Position numbers and translations under genes: made by a program. Below the pieces are notes generated by a model. That model was not told the DNA's origin and did no database searches. It was given only the letters and a program-made list of their open reading frames with translations. Positions 40,599-50,044 of a stretch of 64,000 bases of DNA are shown one piece after another. Source of the stretch: Sulfurospirillum tamanense (GTDB lineage: Bacteria > Campylobacterota > Campylobacteria > Campylobacterales > Campylobacteraceae). Each line of letters begins with the position of its first letter. Within the stretch, counting starts at the first letter, position 1. Where the stretch lies: contig NZ_JAFHKK010000005.1 of NCBI RefSeq assembly GCF_016937535.1, positions 1 through 64,000 of the forward strand, written 5' to 3'.

Positions 40599-41978
40599 AT
40601 GGATGCTTTACATGTAAAGTGGTTTGAGGAACTTTTAGGGGTGGAAAACGTTTACGCCGACAAGGCCCATTTGCTTGCTTACTCTTACGATGCGACCCGC
40701 ACGACGTATGAGCCTGATTTGGTCCTTTTCCCACGCCACGAAGCAGACGTACAAGCCATTTTACGCTACTGCAACACCCACCGCATCATCATCACCCCAC
40801 GCGGGGCGGGTAGCGGATTTACAGGTGGTGCGCTTCCCTCAAACGGGGGCATCATCCTGGCCCTTGAAAAACACATGAACAAGATTTTAGAAATCGACAT
40901 GGAAAACATGGTCGCTGTAGTAGAACCCGGTGTCATCAACATGGACTTACAGCGTGCCGTGGAAGCCAAAGGGCTCTTTTATCCGCCAGACCCTGCAAGC
41001 GAAGAGTACTCCACCCTAGGGGGCAATGTGGCCGAAAACGCAGGAGGTATGCGCGCGGCAAAATACGGCATCACCAAAGACTACGTCATGGCCTTGCGTG
41101 CCGTGTTACCCAACGGCGAAGCCATAGGTGCTGGCAAACGCACCATCAAAGACGTAGCAGGCTACAACGTAGCGGGTATCTTAATCGCTAGCGAAGGCAC
41201 CTTGGGCATCATCACTCAAATCACCCTCAAACTCATCGCCAAACCCAAGCTGAAGCAAACTGCTATGGGTATTTTTCCTAGCGTCAAAGACGCCATGAAC
41301 GCCGTGTATAAAACCATGGCAGCAGGCGTCACACCCGTAGCGATGGAGTTTTTAGACAACCTCACCATTCGCGCCGTGGAACAAAAATACGCCAAAGGCT
41401 TGCCTGTAGACGCCGGGGCTATTCTCATCACCGATGTGGATGGAAACTTAGACGAAGAAATCACCACCCAACTCGTTACCATTGAAGCCATGTTTTTAGC
41501 TAATGGCTGCACCTCCTTCAAGCGCGCAAACACGGCCGAAGAAGCCAAAGAGTTGTGGTTTGCCAGACGCAACGCGAGCCCTTCCATCACCGTGTACGGC
41601 AGCAAAAAACTCAACGAAGACATCACCGTGCCGCGTAGCAAACTGCCCGAACTCTTAGATGTCATCAATGCTATCGCCCAAAAATATGAGGTAAAAGTGC
41701 CCTGTTTTGGCCATACAGGCGATGGCAACGTGCACACCAACGTCATGGTGGATGGCACTAATCCCGAAGAGCTTGAAAAAGGCCACAAGGCCATCAAAGA
41801 GATTTTTCAAGCGACTGTCGATTTAGGTGGCACCTTGAGTGGCGAGCATGGCATAGGACTAAGCAAAGCCCCTTACATGACCATGGCGTTTACCGAGGGT
41901 GAAATGGAACTCTTTCGCTCCATCAAACGCGCCTTTGACCCTAACAACATCCTTAACCCTTTTAAAATGGGTCTCTAA
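40599..41978 (+). CDS. FAD-linked oxidase, glycolate/D-lactate oxidase GlcD type
   Basis: The 459-residue protein oxidises a 2-hydroxy acid such as glycolate or D-lactate. The FAD-binding PCMH domain contains PRGAGSGFTGGALPSNGG and NVAENAGGMRAAKYG. The C-terminal substrate domain has FGHTGDGNVHTN and GTLSGEHGIGL. I start at the ATG at 40599, three bases after the preceding stop. A palindrome copy encodes ALHVK at residues 3-6. The YihY gene follows with a TAATG overlap. The exact substrate is open. Confidence 0.88.
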   Translation: MDALHVKWFEELLGVENVYADKAHLLAYSYDATRTTYEPDLVLFPRHEADVQAILRYCNTHRIIITPRGAGSGFTGGALPSNGGIILALEKHMNKILEIDMENMVAVVEPGVINMDLQRAVEAKGLFYPPDPASEEYSTLGGNVAENAGGMRAAKYGITKDYVMALRAVLPNGEAIGAGKRTIKDVAGYNVAGILIASEGTLGIITQITLKLIAKPKLKQTAMGIFPSVKDAMNAVYKTMAAGVTPVAMEFLDNLTIRAVEQKYAKGLPVDAGAILITDVDGNLDEEITTQLVTIEAMFLANGCTSFKRANTAEEAKELWFARRNASPSITVYGSKKLNEDITVPRSKLPELLDVINAIAQKYEVKVPCFGHTGDGNVHTNVMVDGTNPEELEKGHKAIKEIFQATVDLGGTLSGEHGIGLSKAPYMTMAFTEGEMELFRSIKRAFDPNNILNPFKMGL

Positions 41979-42823
41979 TGCGCTTTCTTCATTACGTGGA
42001 ATTGCTTAAAAAAATCAAAGACAAGCAACTCATGCACTACGCTTCATCGCTGAGCTTTCACACCATGCTTTCGCTGATTCCTGTGCTTTTGATTTCCATG
42101 TCTATTTTTACGCAACTGCCAAGTTTTGAAGTCTATTATGAGAAAATGACTGCGTTTATTTTCTCGTCCCTTTTACCCTCCCACCAGGAAGTCATCTCGG
42201 GCTACATTGAAACGTTTTTGAGCAACACCGTAGGTATGGGCGTATTGGGTTTTGTGGTGGTACTTTTTACTTCGATGATGTTTTTTTTAGAATACGAGTA
42301 CATTATTAACACGCTTTTAAATGCCAAAAGGCGTAGTTTTTGGCAGTCACTCTCTTCTTATTGGACGCTCATTACCCTAGCACCCTTGGGGCTTGGAGTC
42401 TCTTTTTATATTTCCGGGGTCTTACACCGTATGCTTCAAAGCTCAGACTTTACCAAGTGGATTAATATTTTGGCCATTTTTCCTTACCTCATCGTTTGGG
42501 CACTCTTTTTTGCCACCTACATGATCTCTTCTGGCAAACACCTCTCGCCACGCCTTGTGGCCCTAGCTTCGTTCATTGCCTCGCTCATTTGGTATTTGTG
42601 CAAAAACCTTTTTGTCTATTATGTGGCATATAATACGTCTTATTTGAGTATTTATGGCTCGTTTAGCGTTGTGGTGTTTTTCTTTGTTTGGATTTATCTT
42701 TCGTGGATTATCTTTTTGTATGGCGTCAAATTGTGTGCTTTTTTAGAGGAGCAAAAAGGGCACTCCACCCAAGAGAACAATCCCCACCGCCAAGAAGCGC
42801 CAGCGGATAGCCAGTACGCTTAA
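41978..42823 (+). CDS. YihY/BrkB-family inner membrane protein
   Basis: The 281-residue protein has six membrane helices, with the family start HYASSLSFHTMLSLIPVLLI and a later GSFSVVVFFFVWIYLSWIIFLYG. The older name ribonuclease BN is known to be wrong for this family; transport or scaffold roles are suggested. Its ATG overlaps the stop of the oxidase as TAATG. The last 81 bp overlap the 3' end of comEC on the other strand, an unusually long convergent overlap. Confidence 0.88.
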   Translation: MRFLHYVELLKKIKDKQLMHYASSLSFHTMLSLIPVLLISMSIFTQLPSFEVYYEKMTAFIFSSLLPSHQEVISGYIETFLSNTVGMGVLGFVVVLFTSMMFFLEYEYIINTLLNAKRRSFWQSLSSYWTLITLAPLGLGVSFYISGVLHRMLQSSDFTKWINILAIFPYLIVWALFFATYMISSGKHLSPRLVALASFIASLIWYLCKNLFVYYVAYNTSYLSIYGSFSVVVFFFVWIYLSWIIFLYGVKLCAFLEEQKGHSTQENNPHRQEAPADSQYA

Positions 42824-44008
42824 TCCCAAATACCCCACCAACGCCCAAAGGGGAGTAGGCACCTCTGCTCCCTCCATCCGCCACGCCAAAAAAGGTTCTA
42901 ACACGCCATCTAGCGCCCCGCCCAACCCCATTACATGTAAAGCCGCACTTAGGGGGTAAAACCCAATAAATACAATACTCAAAGGAATGGAGCCTACCTG
43001 CTGCCATGAAGTCAAAGGAAACCAATAATGCACCGGAATATTCATAGCTAAAAAGACCCACACGTTTAACAACACCGCGTGCATGGGCGCGCTAAAACGG
43101 TCTTTAAAATGGTGCAAATACAGAAAAATGTAAAACACTCCAAAGACCGAAAACCAAAACCCAATGTGCAACACCAAATGAGGGAAAAGCACCAAGATGA
43201 CCCCCACAGTTAATGCCAGTGTCCCAAAAGAGAGCAGTTTTATGTGACGCATCAACAAGAAAAACCCAAAACACGCCATGACAAAAGCGCGCAAAAAAGA
43301 GGGTACAAAATCAATGAGCCACAAATACCCAAAAGCCAACCCAAGCATAACCACACCCAAGTCAAACGTGGCGTTACGGTAGGGAAAATAGCGGTTTTGA
43401 AAAAAACGGTACAAAGGACGAAGCAGTCCATACCCTAACGCCAAAAGCACCCCAAGGTGAAACCCGCTAATAGCCACCAAGTGCGAAACGCCCCAAAATA
43501 ATACATCCTCACGCAGGTCTTTGGGTACAGGAGTGGCTAGAAAAAGCGCACTAAATAAGGCTTGCATTTTGGGGCTTTCGTGTTGGGCGTGGATTTTATA
43601 CGAAAGCTGTTTTGCCACACCCTCGTCACTTTGGCGCAGGGCTTGCAAGGAAAAAGAAGGGGTAAAAAAGCGCTTGGAGAGGAAGTCTGAAAAACCCAAA
43701 TTTTCAGTGATGGCGTAAACACTCACCTTTTCACCTGGCCTTACATGTAAGGTTTCTTTCCACGCCACCGTATATAGAGTGAAGTCTTTGGTTTTTACAT
43801 GTAAGACGTGGTAGGGCTTGCCGTTTTTACTCAAACGGGCGTCACTTAGGAGTAGTTCTCCCTCTACATACGCCCGCCCTTCTTGTGTGAAACTTTGGTA
43901 CTGGGCGTAAATCACACTTACATGTAAAGCAAACAGCAACGCCAAAACGCCAAAACAAACCGCTACCTCTTTTGCATTAGCAAACAGACGTAACGGTGCA
44001 AGGGTCAA
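42743..44008 (-). CDS. comEC: Competence channel protein ComEC (short form)
   Basis: The 421-residue protein carries the Rec2/ComEC competence domain: an OB-like front (about 40-110), then HLVAISGFHLGVLLALGYGLL and several helices including FVPSFLRAFVMACFGF. It should form the channel for incoming single-stranded DNA. The C-terminal metallo-beta-lactamase part of other ComECs is absent, as is usual in Campylobacterota. Four copies of TTACATGTAA lie in the gene. It overlaps dnaB by four bases and YihY by 81 on the opposite strand. Confidence 0.9.
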   Translation of the reverse strand: MTLAPLRLFANAKEVAVCFGVLALLFALHVSVIYAQYQSFTQEGRAYVEGELLLSDARLSKNGKPYHVLHVKTKDFTLYTVAWKETLHVRPGEKVSVYAITENLGFSDFLSKRFFTPSFSLQALRQSDEGVAKQLSYKIHAQHESPKMQALFSALFLATPVPKDLREDVLFWGVSHLVAISGFHLGVLLALGYGLLRPLYRFFQNRYFPYRNATFDLGVVMLGLAFGYLWLIDFVPSFLRAFVMACFGFFLLMRHIKLLSFGTLALTVGVILVLFPHLVLHIGFWFSVFGVFYIFLYLHHFKDRFSAPMHAVLLNVWVFLAMNIPVHYWFPLTSWQQVGSIPLSIVFIGFYPLSAALHVMGLGGALDGVLEPFLAWRMEGAEVPTPLWALVGYLGLSVLAIRWRFLAVGIVLLGGVPFLLL

Positions 44009-45420
44009 ATAGGCGTCACTTCGATCTTGGCTTCTTTGGCGCCCTCGTAGATGATTTCTACAGGCACCCCGCCACGGTCCACAAAGCGCGTGCAGGCTTT
44101 TTGGAACATAAGATTAGCGATACCCACGGGGCCGTTACGGTTTTTGCCGACAATGACTTCAGACTCCTCTTCAGGCTTTTCAAAAAAAGTGCTTCTGTAC
44201 TCTTTGCCTTCTGCTCTTGCGCGCTGTTCTTTCTCTTTTTCTTCACGCATGCGGTACACGTCATCACGGTAAACAAACAAAATCATGTCCGCATCTTGTT
44301 CGATGGCGCCAGATTCGCGAAGGTCACTAAGCATCGGGCGTTTATCGTGACGGCTTTCCACCCCACGGTTAAGCTGTGAAAGGGCAAGTACAGGCATTTT
44401 AAGTTCGCGTGCTAAAAGTTTGAGTCCGCGACTCATTTCACTCACTTCCAAGTGGCGGTCTTTATTGCCCGTGCCTCCCATGAGTTGCAAATAATCGATG
44501 ATGCACAGGCTAATCTCGGGGTGCTTGGACTTGAGCTTGCGCAGTTTGGAGCGCACATGGTGAATGTCAGCATTGCCATTATCATCCACAAAAAGCTTAC
44601 GATTTTCCATGACATTACACGCATCGCTCAGGCGCGTCCACTCATCATCGTTCAGGTTGCCCACTTTGATTTTTTGGAGCGGAATGGAGGTTTTAGCACT
44701 CAGCATCCGCAGCATCAGTTGCTCAGCGGGCATCTCTAGAGAAAAAATCGCCACCCCTTTGTTTAAATCCAACGCCTTTTGCGCAAGATTCAAACAAAAG
44801 GCCGTTTTTCCCATCGCAGGACGCGCCGCAACGATAATAAGGTCACCCTCCCCAAAGCCTGTAGTGAGGTGGTTTAGCTCTTTAAAACCCGTATCAAGCC
44901 CCACTACGCCTTGGTTGCCCCGCAGTTTCATCTCTTTGATGTGCGCCACCGTAGCACGCACCATTTCAGGGGACTCACGAAACTCCCTGTCGGTGGCTTC
45001 TTGGGTGATTTGGTAAAGCTTTTGCTGAATCACATCCACCACATCCTTGGCAGGCATGTCCCGCTCTACGGCAATTTCGGTGATGTCTGAGGTTAGTCGC
45101 ACTAGCTCGCGCTTGATGGATTTTTCTTTGACTTCGGTCACATAAGGGGCGATGGAAGGCAAGGGATTGGTGGAGATGACTTCAAGCATCACCTCTTCAT
45201 CAAAGCGGTTTTCTTGGGCCAGTTTTTTGCGCACAAACTCTTCGTCAATGGGCAAATCCCCGCACTCACACGCTTCCATCGCTTCAAACATGTACCGATG
45301 TGCGGGCAAGTAAAAATCACTGGCCTTAAGGCGGCTTGCTACCTCTTCAAATTGGGTAGGATTAAAAAAAATAGAGCTCAAAATGGAGCGTTCGATGTTA
45401 ATATTATGCAGGTTTTCCAC
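44005..45420 (-). CDS. dnaB: Replicative DNA helicase DnaB
   Basis: The 471-residue protein is the hexameric fork helicase. It has an N-terminal helical domain (about 1-110) and the RecA-like motor with Walker A AARPAMGKTAFC, Walker B LCIIDYLQLM and the motif RDLRESGAIEQDADMILFVYR. It lies between comEC and ispG with overlapping or abutting ends, so translation is coupled. No intein is present. Confidence 0.98.
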   Translation of the reverse strand: MENLHNINIERSILSSIFFNPTQFEEVASRLKASDFYLPAHRYMFEAMEACECGDLPIDEEFVRKKLAQENRFDEEVMLEVISTNPLPSIAPYVTEVKEKSIKRELVRLTSDITEIAVERDMPAKDVVDVIQQKLYQITQEATDREFRESPEMVRATVAHIKEMKLRGNQGVVGLDTGFKELNHLTTGFGEGDLIIVAARPAMGKTAFCLNLAQKALDLNKGVAIFSLEMPAEQLMLRMLSAKTSIPLQKIKVGNLNDDEWTRLSDACNVMENRKLFVDDNGNADIHHVRSKLRKLKSKHPEISLCIIDYLQLMGGTGNKDRHLEVSEMSRGLKLLARELKMPVLALSQLNRGVESRHDKRPMLSDLRESGAIEQDADMILFVYRDDVYRMREEKEKEQRARAEGKEYRSTFFEKPEEESEVIVGKNRNGPVGIANLMFQKACTRFVDRGGVPVEIIYEGAKEAKIEVTPI

Positions 45421-46484
45421 TATTTTTCCCCTTCTTTGGCCGCTTTTTCCACTTCTTCTAAAAAGCGTGCCACCAGTTCGTCTTCTTTGAGTTTTGCCAC
45501 CACTTCCCCTTTGCGCATCACAAGCCCCTGCCCTTTGCCAAAGGCAATGGCCACATCCGCGTGCTTGGCTTCACCTATGGCGTTGACCACGCATCCCATG
45601 ACGGAGATATCAAGGGGCGTTTTGATGTGCTTGGTGCGCCGTTCCACTTCTTCCACGGCTTTGACAAGGTTGGATTCTAGCCGTCCGCAGGTGGGACAGG
45701 AGATGATATTGACTCCTGATTTGACCACGCCACTGTCTTTTAAGATGGCCTTACCCACGCGCACTTCTTCTTCCAGTTCGCCCGTCATGGAAACCCGAAT
45801 CGTGTCGCCGATGCCCTCAAGCAACAACGTCCCTAGGGCGATGGAAGACTTGATGGTGGAGTGAAACAAGGTACCCGCTTCTGTGACACCAAGGTGAAAA
45901 GGGTACGGCGTAAGGGGACGCAGTAGACGGTACGCTTCCACCGTGCGCACCACGTCGCTGGCTTTGAGGGAAACTTTGATGTCCGTAAACCCCAAATCCT
46001 CCAAAAACTTGATGTTATAAAGCGCTGACTCGACCATGCCCTTAGCAGTGGGGCCGTAGCGTTGGTCAAACTCTTTTTCCAGTGAACCCGAATTCACCCC
46101 GATACGAATGGGCAAGTTTCGCACTTGGCAAGCTTTGACCACTTCGGCCACACGACTTTTTTCGCCAATATTGCCCGGGTTAATGCGAATACCATCCACC
46201 ACTTCCGCGGCAATGAGTGCCAAACGGTAGTTAAAGTGAATGTCCGCCACCAACGGCAACGAACTCTGCGCTTTAATGGCCGCCAACGCCCGCGCATCTT
46301 CGTAATCAGGCACCGCCACACGGACGATGTCGCATCCTGCAAAATGGAGCCGTTTTATCTGTTCCAGTGTGCCTTCCACGTCGCGGGTGCGGGTAAAGGT
46401 CATGGATTGCACAGGAATAGGCGCGTCGCCACCGATGGGAATACCGCCTAAAACTATCTGTTTTGTGGGATAACGTTGCAGCAT
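45420..46484 (-). CDS. ispG: 4-hydroxy-3-methylbut-2-enyl diphosphate synthase IspG
   Basis: The 354-residue iron-sulfur enzyme acts in the non-mevalonate isoprenoid pathway. It begins [25 protein letters not shown], has the TIM barrel with DIHFNYRLA, and C-terminal cysteines in SCPTCGR and [10 protein letters not shown]; the last differs from the usual VNGPGE but matches other Campylobacterota. It abuts dnaB. A 133-bp structured element ends 13 bp before its start codon and may lie in its leader. Confidence 0.96.
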   Translation of the reverse strand: MLQRYPTKQIVLGGIPIGGDAPIPVQSMTFTRTRDVEGTLEQIKRLHFAGCDIVRVAVPDYEDARALAAIKAQSSLPLVADIHFNYRLALIAAEVVDGIRINPGNIGEKSRVAEVVKACQVRNLPIRIGVNSGSLEKEFDQRYGPTAKGMVESALYNIKFLEDLGFTDIKVSLKASDVVRTVEAYRLLRPLTPYPFHLGVTEAGTLFHSTIKSSIALGTLLLEGIGDTIRVSMTGELEEEVRVGKAILKDSGVVKSGVNIISCPTCGRLESNLVKAVEEVERRTKHIKTPLDISVMGCVVNAIGEAKHADVAIAFGKGQGLVMRKGEVVAKLKEDELVARFLEEVEKAAKEGEK

Positions 46485-46497
46485 TAATTTCTCTTTT

Positions 46498-46630
46498 ACG
46501 CGGTCATATTAGCTCTATGAGCGGATTTTTGAGGCCATGAAACGCTCAGGATGAGCGTTGGCCGAGAACCCTCGGAGATTTGTCAGGACGACAAATCGAG
46601 AATGAGCGAATAGGGCTAATACGACCGCGT
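46498..46630. repeat. 133-bp multi-stem inverted-repeat element (MITE or structured RNA candidate)
   Basis: Outer arms 46498-46516 and 46612-46630 pair at 17 of 19 positions. Inside are three perfect or near-perfect hairpins: GGCC..AACGCTCA with TGAGCGTT/GGCC (46533-46563), CCGAG/CTCGG (46562-46575) and GATTTGTC/GACAAATC (46577-46597). Together they form a four-way-junction-like fold. It lies between priA and ispG. No reading frame is present. Confidence 0.8.
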
Positions 46631-46665
46631 TTTTTTAAGACATCTTAACACGCTTTTGCTTAGGC

Positions 46666-48510
46666 TCAGGAAAACGACACGGGGTCCATGTCGACTTCCA
46701 CCAAGCGTCCTTTACATGTAAGGCCCGCTTGCACTAAAGCGCGTGGGGAGTCTGAGCGCAGTAACACGTGATAGCGGTATTTGCCCGCGATTTTTCCAAT
46801 GTCGGAGGGGCCGTGTCCCACCACTTCTACGCGCTCTTTATACGCCGTAAGTTTGCCTAGCACTTCTTCCACGACTTTCTTACATGTAAGCTCATTGGCG
46901 TGAGAAACAAGCAAGCGCAGCAACCGTTTAAAAGGCGGATAAAGGCCTTCGCGGTGGGGTTTTTCTTCTTTTAAAAACCGTTCAAAATCGTCCATGTACG
47001 CGTGGAAAAATTCAGGATTCAGGGTTTGGAGGATGACTTCTCCTTCGCCTTTTCGCCCACTGCGCCCTGCGATTTGAAGGGCTAAGGCTAAGGCTTTTTC
47101 CCGCGCGCGAAAATCCCCTTGAGCCAGTTGCGAATCTAACCCCAAGATGACCGAAAGGCCGATGTCGTGATAATCATGCCCTTTACTGAGCATCTGCGTG
47201 CCCACTAGCACGTCTATCTCGCGGTTATTAAAGCGTTTTAGGAGAGACTTTAACTGCTTTTCCGTGCGCACTTCGTCGCGGTCAAATTGTTCAAAAACAA
47301 TCTGTGGCAAGGTTTCGCGCAAGGTTTCTGTGACCTCAGAAGTGCCGATGCGACTCGCTTCCATGGTTTCACTTTCGCATTTTGGGCAGGTTTTAGGGAT
47401 GGGGCTAGCAAAGTTGCAATAGTGGCACACAAGGGCGTTTTTGTGTTTGTGTAAGCTCATAGACACCGCGCAAAAAGGACACTCAAACCGCTCCCCGCAC
47501 CCTTTACATGTAAGGTGTTTAAAATGGGCGCGCGTGGGGACAAAAACGATGGCTTGGCGTTTTTTTTCTACCACTTGCGCGAGTTTAGCGATGATAGTAG
47601 GGGTGAGTTCATGGTGCCCAGATTCGTACACGATGCTACGCGAACTTTGAAAGTAGGTCCCACGAAGGCGCATGGTGGGGAGTTTGTCGTAGCTTGTGAG
47701 GCTTGGAGTAGCAGACCCCAACACCACCCGCGCGCCCACGTACGTGCCAAGCATCAAGGCGACATCTTTGGCGTTGTAGCGGGGTCTTGAGGAGGATTTA
47801 TAGCTCTCATCATGCTCTTCGTCCACCACGATGAGTCCCACTTCGCGCAAGGGCAAAAAGAGCGCCGAGCGCGGGCCCGCGACGATGCGCACTTCCCCTG
47901 TGTGAATGCGTGCGAGGATGTTTTGCTTTTGGACTTTGGAGAGTTTGGAGTGCCAAATGGCCACGCGCACCCCAAAGTGCCGCTCTAAGCGCTCTTTCAT
48001 TTGGGGGGTGAGGCCGATTTCTGGCATGAGAAAGATGGCGCTTTTTCCTTCACACAACACCTCTTGCATCAAAGCGAGGTAAATCTCCGTCTTTCCGCTT
48101 CCGGTGTCGCCAAAGAGCAAGGCTTTGTCGTGTTGGAGTAAAAAGGCTTTGGCTTTTTGTTGAGCGAGCGAGAGGGCTAACGAAGCGTTACATGTAAAGG
48201 GAATGGGAGGTGTTTTTTCTTTAGGGTAAGGCACCATGAGTGCCAACGCTTCGCCCAAAGAAGACCCATAATACTCGCTAATAAACTTCGCGCACTGCAT
48301 CTGCCACGAGGCAAACACGTCGCCCAAATCTTGGCTAATCTCTTTACATGTAAAGCTTGGCTTCTCGCACGCCTCCACCACCACCGCCTCTTTTTCGCGC
48401 CCTTGTAAGGGAACACGCACGCGCGTACCGATGGCTAACGCTTGGGATGAAGCGTAAGTTAAACACGGCTGCGCAGAGCCTAGAAGTGCAAGAGTGTAGT
48501 AGTGTGTCAC
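46666..48510 (-). CDS. priA: Primosomal helicase PriA
   Basis: The 614-residue protein restarts stalled forks. It has an N-terminal DNA-binding domain (about 1-110), Walker A FGDTGSGKTEIY, the DEEH box VVDEEHDESYK and eight zinc-binding cysteines from HLTCKGCGERFECPFC to CPKCES. GTG at 48510 overlaps the upstream pilin stop as GTGA. Five TTACATGTAA copies lie in the gene, and one encodes the first zinc cysteine (47504). A T-rich run after the structured element may end the transcript. Confidence 0.97.
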   Translation of the reverse strand: MTHYYTLALLGSAQPCLTYASSQALAIGTRVRVPLQGREKEAVVVEACEKPSFTCKEISQDLGDVFASWQMQCAKFISEYYGSSLGEALALMVPYPKEKTPPIPFTCNASLALSLAQQKAKAFLLQHDKALLFGDTGSGKTEIYLALMQEVLCEGKSAIFLMPEIGLTPQMKERLERHFGVRVAIWHSKLSKVQKQNILARIHTGEVRIVAGPRSALFLPLREVGLIVVDEEHDESYKSSSRPRYNAKDVALMLGTYVGARVVLGSATPSLTSYDKLPTMRLRGTYFQSSRSIVYESGHHELTPTIIAKLAQVVEKKRQAIVFVPTRAHFKHLTCKGCGERFECPFCAVSMSLHKHKNALVCHYCNFASPIPKTCPKCESETMEASRIGTSEVTETLRETLPQIVFEQFDRDEVRTEKQLKSLLKRFNNREIDVLVGTQMLSKGHDYHDIGLSVILGLDSQLAQGDFRAREKALALALQIAGRSGRKGEGEVILQTLNPEFFHAYMDDFERFLKEEKPHREGLYPPFKRLLRLLVSHANELTCKKVVEEVLGKLTAYKERVEVVGHGPSDIGKIAGKYRYHVLLRSDSPRALVQAGLTCKGRLVEVDMDPVSFS

Positions 48511-48986
48511 TGGGTCAGTGCGTTGCACAACTCTCCTGCGGGGGTGCAGGCAAATTGGCCCGTGCCTTGGGTGTAAGTGAGTGTCACAATAGAGGTGTTG
48601 TCAATGCGAAAAGTGTAAGTGTTTTGCGCTGTTTTTAACCAAGCGGCGGTATTGCCCGTGCTTGAGAGAATGGGGTTTTCTAGGATGTTTTCAGGGTTTC
48701 CCCCACTGCGCCAAAAGAGGTTCTGGCCTGCTGTGCCATAACTGGCATTCACATCATCCAAATTAGGCGGGTAGCCAACAGTGCCTTGCATGAGTCGCAA
48801 TGACCGCTGCAAGGCAATGCCGCTACGAATGGCTGAGACTTGACTCGCCCCTTTGGTAATGGCCGCGTCCGTGCGCGTTGCCGCCAAACGCGGGATGGCC
48901 ACCGCCGCGAGGATACCAAGAATGACAATAACAAAGACCATTTCAATCATGGTAAAAGCGGGTCGGATCAAGAGTTTATTTACCAT
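48507..48986 (-). CDS. Type II/IV pseudopilin-like protein
   Basis: The 159-residue protein has a prepilin signature PAFTMIEMVFVIVILGILAAVAIPRLAATR, with the cleavable leader ending in alanine just before FTMIE rather than the usual glycine. It should be trimmed and methylated by a prepilin peptidase. Two cysteines near the C-terminus (QFACTPAGELCNAL) could form a disulfide. A second, similar gene lies 10 bp upstream. Its last bases overlap the priA start, so the two are coupled. Confidence 0.87.
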   Translation of the reverse strand: MVNKLLIRPAFTMIEMVFVIVILGILAAVAIPRLAATRTDAAITKGASQVSAIRSGIALQRSLRLMQGTVGYPPNLDDVNASYGTAGQNLFWRSGGNPENILENPILSSTGNTAAWLKTAQNTYTFRIDNTSIVTLTYTQGTGQFACTPAGELCNALTQ

Positions 48987-48996
48987 CTAGGTTAAA

Positions 48997-49455
48997 CTAT
49001 CGTTTTACTTTTGTTCCACCAAAAGATTGAGTTCCAATTAAGTTTGCAATATTTCTCAAACCCACAACCTCGTTACAAACCTTTCCATTAGTGTCACTTT
49101 CTGCAACAGTAATATTACCATCAAGAGTAAAATCCATTGTTAAACATTGAGTATTGTTGCCATCCGTACGATACTCTAAAGTGTTCGAATCAACCTGATA
49201 AACATTTGCAACATTCGTCATAGCCCGAACGGATGCTTGAGTAAACTGCGGTCCAGTTGTATTCGAATCAGCCCAGCTTCCCTGCGCTGTATAATACGCA
49301 CCTAAATCATTCATCAACGTCGCAATATCCGCCGCTGCTCTTGTTACCTCAGCATCATCACGCGTTGCTGCCAATCTTGGGATGGCAACGGCTGCCAAGA
49401 TGCCTAAAATAACGATCACGAAGATCAACTCTATCATAGTAAAACCACGTTTCAT
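48997..49455 (-). CDS. Type II/IV pseudopilin-like protein
   Basis: The 152-residue protein begins MKRGFTMIELIFVIVILGILAAVAIPRL, a textbook type IV prepilin leader (cleavage after the glycine, glutamate at +5). It shares the first 40 residues with its neighbour but then diverges. AGGAG precedes the ATG at 49455 by five bases. Together with comEC it could serve DNA uptake, or it could be part of a secretion pseudopilus. No assembly ATPase is in the window. Confidence 0.88.
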   Translation of the reverse strand: MKRGFTMIELIFVIVILGILAAVAIPRLAATRDDAEVTRAAADIATLMNDLGAYYTAQGSWADSNTTGPQFTQASVRAMTNVANVYQVDSNTLEYRTDGNNTQCLTMDFTLDGNITVAESDTNGKVCNEVVGLRNIANLIGTQSFGGTKVKR

Positions 49456-49516
49456 GGGAACTCCTTTTTGTTTCACGCTTTTGTTTAAAACCGTGTGAAT
49501 TATAAGGCAGGGGGTA

Positions 49517-49747
49517 TTAACCCTCCCTTAATACCTGCTCAATCTTTGGTACCAACGCTTGCATTTGACACTCTTGGGCGTAAAAATCATAGCTTTTTTG
49601 CACAAAAGCACTCAAAAGCTCTTTGGTATCTAGCCCTTTTTTCTTCCCTAAAAACAGCTCCATATCACGTAAAAACGCCTCCGCAAAAGCATCTTCGAGG
49701 GTAATCGTATAATCTTTAGAAGCAACACTAATCGTTACTTTTTTCAT
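49517..49747 (-). CDS. ZapA-like small protein
   Basis: The 76-residue protein begins KKVTISVASKDYTITLEDAFAEAFLRDMELFL, resembling the beta-turn-beta start of ZapA, which cross-links FtsZ at the division site. The rest is helical. A four-base overlap links it to the coiled-coil gene upstream, consistent with a ZapA and ZapB pair. The match is by pattern; the family is short and diverse. Confidence 0.55.
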   Translation of the reverse strand: MKKVTISVASKDYTITLEDAFAEAFLRDMELFLGKKKGLDTKELLSAFVQKSYDFYAQECQMQALVPKIEQVLREG

Positions 49748-49977
49748 CGTCCCAGTACTGCCTCAATCTTCCCAAAGATGTCATCTGATTCTATCTCTTT
49801 TGCACGAAGCTCTTCTTGCAGGCGGTTAATCTGCACGTCTTTAGCCTCGTTTTGGGCTTTGACAGTGATGATTTCGTTGCGCAGGGTGTCGTTTTGTGCT
49901 TTTAGCTCTTCAAACCGCGCTAGCAAGTCTTGAATCTTTTCCGAAAGAACGTTGGCCACGCGGGGCTCTTCAAACAT
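49744..49977 (-). CDS. ZapB-like coiled-coil protein
   Basis: This 77-residue protein is nearly all coiled coil from about residue 10 to 65 (SEKIQDLLARFEELKAQNDTLRNEI, then RLQEELRAKEIESDD). It resembles ZapB, the rod that joins ZapA to the division machinery, by size, shape and the neighbouring ZapA-like gene. AAGGAG is six bases before the second of two ATGs, which I take as the start (49977). It is divergent from uvrB. Confidence 0.5.
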   Translation of the reverse strand: MFEEPRVANVLSEKIQDLLARFEELKAQNDTLRNEIITVKAQNEAKDVQINRLQEELRAKEIESDDIFGKIEAVLGR

Positions 49978-50044
49978 CATAGGCTCCTTGTTTGGATATA
50001 ATGCGCATTGTAGCAAATTTAACCCCAAAAGATAAAGGAGACCC

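Noticed and set aside
46612-46640. A simple terminator for priA
   Set aside because: The T run lies on the plus strand, opposite to priA, and the arm pairs with one more than 100 bp away. It belongs to the larger element.
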